7,611 nucleotides of DNA from Candidatus Cloacimonadota bacterium. GTDB lineage: Bacteria > Cloacimonadota > Cloacimonadia > Cloacimonadales > TCS61. Made by a program: the position numbers and the translations under genes. Positions 1 to 5,506 of this stretch are shown in pieces. Numbering within the stretch: the first letter of the stretch is position 1; every line of letters starts with the position of its first letter. Below the pieces are notes generated by a model. The model saw only the letters and a program-made list of their open reading frames with translations. It searched no databases and was not told where the DNA came from. Where the stretch lies: assembly GCA_021108055.1 (NCBI GenBank), contig JAIORR010000334.1, positions 1 to 7,611 on the forward strand, in the 5' to 3' direction.

Positions 1-3000
1 TATCATTTCCATTAATATATAGTTTCATCGTTGAACCATCGAAGGTTGCAGCAATATGCGTCCATGTATCAAGAACAATATCCGGACCATTAATAATAGA
101 CCAACTGCTAGTGGCTCCTGTCCAGAAATCCCACTTATTACTATTTGAAGCATAAATAATATAACCTGTACGTGAATTTCCCCGAGAAGTTATTGCCGAC
201 CTGTATGAGCCTTGACCTCCTTCTACTTTTGCCCACAATGAAACTGTAAACTGGTCGGGATTCAAATTTTCGGAATAAGGAATTTCCAGATAATCATTTT
301 GCCGCGTATTACCAAAATCAAAAGCATTGCCGGCATCTATCACATCCGTTTGAGTAGTAAACGACCACACCGGACAATTTGTAGCTTCAAGAGACGCATC
401 ATAAGGAATTACCTTCCAGAAATATGGAGTTGATAGTTCAAAGGCACTGCTAATTTCATAAGATGTTACATTACCCAAATCTACTTCATTAAGAATATTC
501 GTGGGAGGATTATCTGTACCAAGACTAAGTTTGTAGCCAATCGCAGGTATATTTTCTTCCCATTTCAGAGTGGGATTTTTTGTAATCCATTCCGAATTAT
601 CCGTAGGAGAAATACAATTGGTGCAAGAAACATGTGTATAATAATAAGCACCCATATCTGCACGAGTTCCATCGGGATCGAGAGGTGAGGCTGGATCGCC
701 TGTATCTATGCAGGGAGAAGCTGCTGTTAGATGATAATCTCCATTAGCAGCATCAACGAATAATGGGTCGTCATTTATATTTCCTGTTCCTGTCCAGCTA
801 CCTTGTATATCCGAATATGTTACAGATGCACTTCCACCATCATCTAAAAATATCTCGTCTCCGCTGTTATCCCAGCAAATAGAGTTATTCACTGTCATAG
901 AACCAGTATTGTGCGCTGAAATACCTGCTCCGGTGTTATTTGCAACGGTAACATTTTTTATAGTTGGATGGGATGAGAAGACTGCTCGAAGTGCTCCGCC
1001 ATAATTGGTTGAGTTATGCGCAAAATGACAGTTTTCTATCGTTGCATCTGAATTCTGATAACAGCTTATTGCTCCTCCAAAGTAACCTTTATTGTTTTCA
1101 AAAATGGAGTTCTTAACAACAACATCCGAAGATCTATAAAAGAATACTGCACCTCCTTCGTCATCTGGTCCCGACACAGCAGTACCGTAACTTGCATTTC
1201 CATATTCAAATTTGCAATATTCAACTTTTGAACTATCCTGACCATTTGTGTCTGCGTATGCAAATCTCAGGCCATGCCAGCCATTGACAGTATCCTGAGC
1301 TGTAAAGGTTATCATATCATTCTCTGTTCCTTGTGCTAATAATCTTCCATTTACAACAAATTTATGATGTCCGGTAAAAATTAGTTCTACACCCGGTTGA
1401 ATAGAGAATTCTTCTCCGGAAGGAACCTCGACACGATCATCAATATAATATGTACCAATTGAAGAGACAAAAGCAGTTGTTAAATTTCCGGTACAATGAT
1501 TATCTATTTCTCTTGCACCGGTTGGTGCAGTTGTTGTGGGAGTTTCACCCGATCCATTAACGGTTATTTGAGTACATTCCGCATCTACATGATTACCAAG
1601 AGAAGCACCGGGAGTAATATCATAAGTTAACCAGAAATAATTTGTACCGGCATAAAGTGATTGTGTTCCGCTAATTACGAATGCTCCATTGGGAGAACTG
1701 AATGTTGAACCGAATTGATCTGTTTCCGAAAATGAATTTGTAGCTCCGGTATAATAAATCCTGGCATTAGAGATATCAGCAACACTTGTAGTTCCGTTCG
1801 TATTCAAATCAAATTGACTAAGTGAAATAGAACCAAGCTCATACTCTATTTCAACTTCAATTCCAATTATTTGAGCTTTAGATTTACCGGAGAAAACATT
1901 ATCCGTATTTTGAGTAACGGTGCTGGATGCATATTCAAGAGTTAAATATCCTATTTTTGCACGATTATCATATATCTCCACAAATTTTGTTTCTGAAAGA
2001 GCTGCTGTGGAATTGTATAAATTATAATAGGCATAACAAATTGTTTCACTACTCAGAGATATGGAACCATCATATTTACCTGAAATTGCTTTACAATTAT
2101 CATCATTCCCAAAAGAAATAATAAATCTCGATTCGGAAAGAGATACTACTGAAATATAGTTTAAATCTGTAGAATTACTGAAAACAATGGCATTTGCAGG
2201 ATCACAAGTAATTGTATTACCCGAAATCGTAGCGTAATTTACAGTTCCTTTATTAGAATTTGCCACATCTTTGTAAGCAACTATCAAGCTTGTACTGGTG
2301 GGTGCAGTTACAGAAATATGCGTTGCATATTCATTAGAAGCAGAAAAGGATTTATAAGACAATTCATTAATAGTACTTCCTGTAAATTCCCAAAGAAAAA
2401 AGCAACCTTTTCCGTCAGGTTCACCCCAATTACTTTGCAAGGCTATAACAAATCTTGTATCGGTTAGTCGGGTAAGAGAAATATACTTTGCACAATTACC
2501 AAAAAAAGTATTATAATTAGCTCTCCAGGTAATATTCAATCCGGAAATAGTTGCAGCTTCAACCCTACAAGTGTAATTTCCATTTATTAATCTATATGCA
2601 ACTACAAATCTACTAGTCGATAGTGCTAAAACACTAAAATATAATTCATCCTCATCACCTAGATAAGTATCACTTTCGAATTGTGACTTTGTTCCCCATC
2701 CTGTAATAGTGTTTCCTGAAACCCCTCCTAATATTGCATAAGCATTCATTTCAGAAGGTTCGTATTCTCGGAAGGCAATCACAAATTTTGTTTCTGAAAT
2801 AGCATCCACAGAAATATTTCTGGTCCACAAATCATTAAATGATGATGGTGAACCCCAAGCGATAACACTTTCCCCGGAAACCGTTCCTATAATTGCCTTT
2901 CCATCATCACCATCTCTATAAGCAATAACAAATTTAGTAGTAGTTAGTTTTGCTACCGAAACCCTATCTGCGCTCGATGAATAAGAATATTCAGAACCAA

Positions 3001-3205
3001 ATGCTGGTGGACTTGGATTGCCCCTTGTTCCGTTATCCTGAATAAAATCAACTACATCATCAGCTTTCATCACTTTTTGTTCTTTTACGAATTCATTAAT
3101 GTTGTTTTGAATTTCCGCAAAATCAGAATTTTGAGCTATTAATGGAACATTCCATAATAACCCGACTACAATAATCACCATAAAAAACTTTACATAATTA
3201 CTCAT
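1..3205 (-). CDS. Large secreted multidomain protein (beta-propeller, BNR-associated, beta-helix, Fn3-like, LamG), C-terminus beyond window
   Basis: An uninterrupted frame of 1068 codons runs off the left edge. The start is ATG at 3203-3205 with a strong AGGAGG (3210-3215). Residues 1-24 look like a signal peptide (MSNYVKFFMVIIVVGLLWNV, then PLIA), so the product is exported. Residues about 70-430 hold seven repeats of the type ISVxxLSxTKFVIAYR. Residues about 436-551 resemble the domain found N-terminal to BNR neuraminidase repeats (YTGATNSF, GTNYFWLTYDI). Residues about 570-855 look like a right-handed beta-helix and contain a choice-of-anchor-Q-like stretch (DPLFVDAANGDYHL, SPCIDTGDP, 813-838). 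Residues about 860-952 resemble an Fn3-type fold (TPYFWKVIPYD), and from about 960 a LamG/concanavalin-like domain begins (FTVSLWAKVEGG, WTHIAATFDGS). No catalytic motif is visible; adhesion or glycan binding is inference. The missing C-terminus probably carries the sorting signal. It lies 16 bp after the pseudo-receiver gene, so it is probably co-transcribed. Confidence 0.9.
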   Translation of the reverse strand, partial: MSNYVKFFMVIIVVGLLWNVPLIAQNSDFAEIQNNINEFVKEQKVMKADDVVDFIQDNGTRGNPSPPAFGSEYSYSSSADRVSVAKLTTTKFVIAYRDGDDGKAIIGTVSGESVIAWGSPSSFNDLWTRNISVDAISETKFVIAFREYEPSEMNAYAILGGVSGNTITGWGTKSQFESDTYLGDEDELYFSVLALSTSRFVVAYRLINGNYTCRVEAATISGLNITWRANYNTFFGNCAKYISLTRLTDTRFVIALQSNWGEPDGKGCFFLWEFTGSTINELSYKSFSASNEYATHISVTAPTSTSLIVAYKDVANSNKGTVNYATISGNTITCDPANAIVFSNSTDLNYISVVSLSESRFIISFGNDDNCKAISGKYDGSISLSSETICYAYYNLYNSTAALSETKFVEIYDNRAKIGYLTLEYASSTVTQNTDNVFSGKSKAQIIGIEVEIEYELGSISLSQFDLNTNGTTSVADISNARIYYTGATNSFSETDQFGSTFSSPNGAFVISGTQSLYAGTNYFWLTYDITPGASLGNHVDAECTQITVNGSGETPTTTAPTGAREIDNHCTGNLTTAFVSSIGTYYIDDRVEVPSGEEFSIQPGVELIFTGHHKFVVNGRLLAQGTENDMITFTAQDTVNGWHGLRFAYADTNGQDSSKVEYCKFEYGNASYGTAVSGPDDEGGAVFFYRSSDVVVKNSIFENNKGYFGGAISCYQNSDATIENCHFAHNSTNYGGALRAVFSSHPTIKNVTVANNTGAGISAHNTGSMTVNNSICWDNSGDEIFLDDGGSASVTYSDIQGSWTGTGNINDDPLFVDAANGDYHLTAASPCIDTGDPASPLDPDGTRADMGAYYYTHVSCTNCISPTDNSEWITKNPTLKWEENIPAIGYKLSLGTDNPPTNILNEVDLGNVTSYEISSAFELSTPYFWKVIPYDASLEATNCPVWSFTTQTDVIDAGNAFDFGNTRQNDYLEIPYSENLNPDQFTVSLWAKVEGGQGSYRSAITSRGNSRTGYIIYASNSNKWDFWTGATSSWSIINGPDIVLDTWTHIAATFDGSTMKLYINGND
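1980..2965 (-). repeat. Seven blade-like protein repeats inside the secreted protein
   Basis: The translated repeat has a core of I-S-V-x-x-L-S-x-T-[KR]-F-V-I-A-Y-[RK], followed in most copies by a second strand resembling G-x-[VI]-S-G-x-x-I-T. Cores begin at about residues 82, 131, 190, 242, 297, 351 and 398, with spacings of 49, 59, 52, 55, 54 and 47. Examples are SVAKLTTTKFVIAYRD, ISVDAISETKFVIAFRE, ISLTRLTDTRFVIAL, ISVVSLSESRFIISFG and STAALSETKFVEIYD. Seven units of about 50 residues fit one seven-bladed beta-propeller. The fold is inferred from repeat number and length. The DNA copies have diverged strongly, so this is an old duplication. Confidence 0.7.
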
Positions 3206-3221
3206 AACTCCTCCTTTTTTT

Positions 3222-3554
3222 TCATAAAATCTTATTTTTTAATTCGTTCAAAATCATTGGTTCATCTATTATTTCAAAATTACTTTCCCGCATTATGGAA
3301 AAAGCATCTTTGAAATTCTTATTTGTCGATAGTATTACTTTTATTTTTTTATAGTTAGTATTAATAAATTGCAGGATACCGATATCATAAATGTCATCTA
3401 TGAAAAGAATGATCTTGTTTATTGACCGGTGTGATAAAATGGAGATAGTCTCCTGTTTATCTGCGGCAAAGAAACATTCGATTCCATAGAGCGAAAAAAA
3501 ATCTTCATACTCTTTTTGAAAATTCTTATTCTGATTGATAATCAGCACATTCAT
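3222..3554 (-). CDS. Degenerate response-regulator receiver protein (pseudo-receiver)
   Basis: This 110-residue protein is a lone CheY-like domain without an output domain. It aligns without gaps to the receiver of the neighbouring NtrC-type regulator over its first 59 residues (EDFFSLYGIE against KDFLSLYNYL) and again after a three-residue deletion (FSIMRESNFEIIDEP against LESMRSGAFDFLMKP). All the chemistry is lost: the acidic pair is N7-Q8, the phospho-acceptor position is F51, and the conserved Lys is E98. Ser76 remains at the Thr/Ser switch position. It therefore should not accept phosphate by the usual route. Pseudo-receivers usually act through protein contacts; a role as partner or antagonist of the neighbouring regulator or kinase is inference. 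The start is ATG at 3552-3554 with GAAAGGA (3561-3567). A sigma-54-type promoter lies just upstream and the secreted-protein gene follows after 16 bp. Confidence 0.8.
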   Translation of the reverse strand: MNVLIINQNKNFQKEYEDFFSLYGIECFFAADKQETISILSHRSINKIILFIDDIYDIGILQFINTNYKKIKVILSTNKNFKDAFSIMRESNFEIIDEPMILNELKNKIL

Positions 3555-3580
3555 TTTCCATCCTTTCTTTTACTTTTAGT

Positions 3581-3596
3581 AGCAATTATAGTACCA
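3581..3596 (-). promoter_or_regulatory. Sigma-54 (RpoN) promoter, -24/-12 type
   Basis: Read on the minus strand, the site is C-TGGTAC-TATAA-TTGCT. This matches the consensus Y-TGGCAC-N5-TTGCW at every strongly conserved position: the -24 GG is at 3594-3595, the -12 GC at 3582-3583, and the spacing is exact. The main deviation is T for C inside the -24 box. The start site is predicted near 3570, giving a leader of about 16 nt that still includes the GAAAGGA ribosome site. An intact sigma-54 activator is encoded immediately upstream, which supports the call. The same bases contain TATAAT (3585-3590), but no convincing -35 box is seen at the right distance. Confidence 0.75.
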
Positions 3597-3670
3597 GAAA
3601 TATTTATTCGGATAAGTGCTTATTTTATAGGGTATTATGAATGTTTTTGATTTTGTTGATCTTGTAGCTC

Positions 3671-3717
3671 TGCGGAAATGACTAGTCGGAAACGACGAAT
3701 TTCGCCGGAAACGACGA
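3671..3717 (-). promoter_or_regulatory. Candidate enhancer (upstream activating) repeats
   Basis: Three related 12-bp units lie at 3671-3682, 3685-3696 and 3704-3715. On the minus strand they read GTCATTTCCGCA, GTCGTTTCCGAC and GTCGTTTCCGGC. The middle unit is a perfect dyad, GTCG-TTTC-CGAC. Their centres lie roughly 105, 120 and 140 bp upstream of the predicted sigma-54 start site, the usual distance for NtrC-family binding sites. Binding by the adjacent regulator is inference. The stretch is richer in G and C than its surroundings, so it could instead belong to a dispersed intergenic repeat. Confidence 0.4.
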
Positions 3718-3720
3718 GAG

Positions 3721-3765
3721 AAAAAAGAGACCCTGAAAAAGTTTACCTGCCGAAGGCACGGTCTC
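3721..3765 (-). terminator. Terminator-like hairpin with T run, downstream of the regulator gene
   Basis: On the minus strand GAGACC (3765-3760) pairs with GGTCTC (3732-3727), followed directly by TTTTTT (3726-3721). The loop holds a second small hairpin, TGCC-TTC-GGCA (3758-3748). It lies about 240 bp after the regulator stop codon and about 125 bp before the sigma-54 promoter, so it could insulate the two transcription units. The outer stem is only 6 bp, and a longer competing stem exists (3730-3742 with 3788-3800). Confidence 0.45.
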
Positions 3766-3800
3766 ATTCATCGAAAACTCACAATTGACTCTTTCAGGGT
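3730..3800. repeat. 13-bp inverted repeat, alternative stem overlapping the terminator
   Basis: Positions 3730-3742 (ACCCTGAAAAAGT) and 3788-3800 (ACTCTTTCAGGGT) are inverted repeats with one mismatch, which becomes a G-U pair in minus-strand RNA. The loop is 45 nt. This stem shares bases 3730-3732 with the GAGACC/GGTCTC hairpin, so the two cannot form together. The arrangement suggests either a dispersed palindromic repeat or competing RNA folds. Confidence 0.5.
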
Positions 3801-3883
3801 TGATGTTCCCCAATGAATTAATAAAATTACATTGAAAGTGCTAAATAGTATCTGAACGAAAAAGAAGATTTTAAAAGTAAAGA

Positions 3884-3996
3884 TGAAATCTCGAGTCGGG
3901 TTTTGAGTAATAATAAATAATCAATTCATTTAAATCATATATTACTTAGAAGTTTATTGAAATTAATTTTGTATCAAAACTCGACTCGGGATTTCA
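3884..3996. repeat. 113-bp element with 23-bp inverted repeats (MITE-like or long RNA stem)
   Basis: The left arm 3884-3906 and right arm 3974-3996 match as inverted repeats at 21 of 23 positions. The arm cores are CTCGAGTCGGGTTTTGA and TCAAAACTCGACTCGGG. The 67-bp spacer is very AT-rich. The trinucleotide AGA flanks both outer ends (3881-3883 and 3997-3999), which could be a target duplication or chance. The right end lies 4 bp after the regulator stop codon. Both mismatches are G-U pairs in plus-strand RNA but A-C clashes in minus-strand RNA. No T run follows on either strand, so a simple terminator is unlikely. Confidence 0.65.
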
Positions 3997-4000
3997 AGAA

Positions 4001-5377
4001 TCAAGGTAATATCTTATGTTTCTTCATCTTGCGATCTAAAATATGCCAGGAGATATTTAGAAGTTTTGCAGCTTGAGATTTATTTTTATTCACCTTTTGC
4101 AGGATTTTTTGAATGTGAGCTTTTTCCATTAAATTAAGGTCGAATATATCTTCTGTTTCAGAAATACATTTTTTAGATGCTATTTTTATATCCGATAAAG
4201 AGACATCATCACTCGTTAAAACGTTCGTCTCACACATAATTACAGCACGTTCGATTATATTCTTTAATTCACGAACATTACCGGGAAATTCGTAATTTTT
4301 CAAATTTTCAAATATTTCAGGTGATACTGAAGAAATGCGTTTCTTTAATTTCTCGGAAAAGAATTGAACATAGTATTCTACGAGGATTGGAATATCATCG
4401 GTTCTTTTTCTAAGTGGCGGAACATCAATGCTAAAGTTATTTAACCTGTGATACAGATCCAGTCTGAATTTATTATCTTCAATAAGTTTTTTGATATCCT
4501 GATTTGTAGCAGCGATAATTCTAACATCGACTTCGATCTCATTATGGGTTCCGATCCTTCTGATCTTTCCATCTTCGAGAACCCGCAAAAGTTTCTGCTG
4601 AAGGTTCAGCGGCATATCTCCGATCTCATCGAGAAATAATGTTCCGCTATCAGCAGCTTCAAACCAACCGATCTTATCTTCGATAGCTCCGGTGAATGCA
4701 CCTTTTTTATGACCAAAAAGTTCGCTTTCCATCAGGTGTTCCGGTATTGCCGAACAATTTACAGGATAGAAATAATTATCTTTTCTGGGACTAAGGCAGT
4801 GAATACTTCTTGCTACCAGTTCTTTACCCGTCCCGCTTTCACCGGTTATCAGCACAGATGTATTGTCATACTCCGCAACTTTACGTATCATTTGTATAAC
4901 TTTTTGTATTTCAGTGCTCTTCCCGATTACTCTGCAGCCAATTCTTTCCTGCAGTTCTTTCTTTAGAAGTGAATATTTTGATTCCACCTTTTCCAATCGA
5001 TTATTTAGTTCTATGAATCTGGATGTTCTTTCGATAGTCTGCCGGATAATTTCCACATTCAGCGGTTTCATCAGGAAGTCGAATGCACCCGACCGCATAG
5101 ATTCCAGCACGCTGTTCATATCTGCATGTCCGGTTATCATTATCACTTCCAGATCAGGTTGTATTTTTTTAACTTTTTTCAAAACTTCCAATCCATCCAT
5201 TTCCGGGAGTTTGATATCGAGGATCATAATATCTATAAGTTTACTTTTTAGTATTTCAAAAGCCCGGGAAGGTGTTTCCGCACAATCTACCAGGTAATTG
5301 TATAAACTTAAGAAATCTTTGATCTCTTCCCGAATTCCTTTTTCATCATCGAGGATCAGGACTTTTAGTTTTTTCAT
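4001..5377 (-). CDS. Sigma-54-dependent response regulator, NtrC family
   Basis: This 458-residue protein has the full NtrC-type order. The receiver (about 4-120) keeps D10-D11, phospho-acceptor D54, T82 and K104. A short linker helix follows. The AAA+ domain (about 147-375) has Walker A GESGTGKE (179-186), an intact sigma-54-contacting loop GAFTGA (226-231), Walker B GTLFLDEIGD (245-254), the sensor RIIAATN (286-292), FRLDLYHRL with the usual arginines R305 and R311, and GNVRELKN (366-373). A Fis-type helix-turn-helix is at about 417-456 (SQAAKLLNISWHILDRKMKK). On phosphorylation it should oligomerise on enhancer DNA and use ATP to open sigma-54 promoters. It follows the histidine kinase by 129 bp, its probable cognate. 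A sigma-54 promoter for the pseudo-receiver operon lies downstream and is the obvious target. Nothing essential is missing. Confidence 0.95.
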   Translation of the reverse strand: MKKLKVLILDDEKGIREEIKDFLSLYNYLVDCAETPSRAFEILKSKLIDIMILDIKLPEMDGLEVLKKVKKIQPDLEVIMITGHADMNSVLESMRSGAFDFLMKPLNVEIIRQTIERTSRFIELNNRLEKVESKYSLLKKELQERIGCRVIGKSTEIQKVIQMIRKVAEYDNTSVLITGESGTGKELVARSIHCLSPRKDNYFYPVNCSAIPEHLMESELFGHKKGAFTGAIEDKIGWFEAADSGTLFLDEIGDMPLNLQQKLLRVLEDGKIRRIGTHNEIEVDVRIIAATNQDIKKLIEDNKFRLDLYHRLNNFSIDVPPLRKRTDDIPILVEYYVQFFSEKLKKRISSVSPEIFENLKNYEFPGNVRELKNIIERAVIMCETNVLTSDDVSLSDIKIASKKCISETEDIFDLNLMEKAHIQKILQKVNKNKSQAAKLLNISWHILDRKMKKHKILP

Positions 5378-5383
5378 AAGAAA

Positions 5384-5387
5384 CTCC
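5384..5387 (-). promoter_or_regulatory. Ribosome binding site fixing the regulator start
   Basis: GGAG lies six bases before the ATG at 5375-5377. An in-frame TTG at 5387-5389 would add four residues (beginning TTG-GAG-TTT-CTT), but it overlaps this Shine-Dalgarno sequence and would leave no ribosome site of its own. The product therefore most likely begins MKKLKVLILDDE. Confidence 0.7.
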
Positions 5388-5412
5388 AATATTTTTTATC
5401 TAACTCCACCGC

Positions 5413-5434
5413 CCCCTCTTTGTCAAAAGAGGGG
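5413..5434. repeat. 9-bp perfect hairpin between kinase and regulator genes
   Basis: CCCCTCTTT (5413-5421), loop GTCA, AAAGAGGGG (5426-5434). Neither strand has a T run after the stem, so it does not look like an intrinsic terminator. It lies 36 bp upstream of the regulator ATG and could stabilise or process the two-gene mRNA. It could also be a copy of a dispersed palindrome. Confidence 0.6.
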
Positions 5435-5440
5435 AAATTA

Positions 5441-5502
5441 TTGAGAACTGTTAAAAAGGTTTTTGAAGCATAAGCTTCGGAAAAAATTGGAAAAGTTCTC
5501 AA
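5441..5502. repeat. 62-bp imperfect palindrome just after the kinase stop codon
   Basis: Outer arms TTGAGAACT (5441-5449) and AGTTCTCAA (5494-5502) are perfect inverted repeats. The centre has a second perfect hairpin, GAAGC-ATAA-GCTTC (5465-5478), flanked by opposing T-rich and A-rich runs that extend the pairing imperfectly. It begins 4 bp beyond the kinase stop codon. No T run follows it. It looks like a REP-type palindrome or an mRNA end-protection or processing stem. Confidence 0.6.
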
Positions 5503-5506
5503 GGTT

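Larger units (their letters stand above)
3555..4000. other. Intergenic control region with no convincing gene
   Basis: This stretch separates the two-component genes from the pseudo-receiver operon. Right to left it holds the inverted-repeat element (3884-3996), a featureless AT-rich piece (about 3801-3883), the terminator-like palindromes (3721-3800), the GTCGTTTCCG-type repeats (3671-3717), an AT-rich spacer and the sigma-54 promoter. A 63-codon minus-strand frame at 3576-3767 crosses the palindromes and repeats, has a low-complexity Arg/Ser/Phe-rich product and no good ribosome site, and is not treated as a gene. Confidence 0.7.

Noticed and set aside
1066..1263. 65-codon minus-strand frame
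   Set aside because: It lies inside the secreted-protein gene in another frame and has no family features.
1927..2121. 64-codon plus-strand frame
   Set aside because: It is antisense to the propeller region of the secreted protein, with no ribosome site or domain.
3585..3590. TATAAT as a sigma-70 -10 box for the pseudo-receiver gene
   Set aside because: There is no good -35 box at 16-18 bp, and the overlapping -24/-12 element fits much better. Dual use is not excluded.
3576..3767. 63-codon minus-strand frame (Arg/Ser/Phe-rich product)
   Set aside because: It translates across the palindromes, the GTCGTTTCCG repeats and the sigma-54 promoter, has low-complexity composition and lacks a convincing ribosome site. 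The DNA signals explain the stretch better.
4448..5297. Plus-strand frames of 63, 85 and 144 codons
   Set aside because: They are antisense to the well-supported NtrC-type regulator and have no recognisable domains.
5378..5389. Four-residue N-terminal extension of the regulator from TTG
   Set aside because: The TTG overlaps the GGAG ribosome site that serves the ATG at 5377, and receivers normally begin directly at the LILDDE strand.
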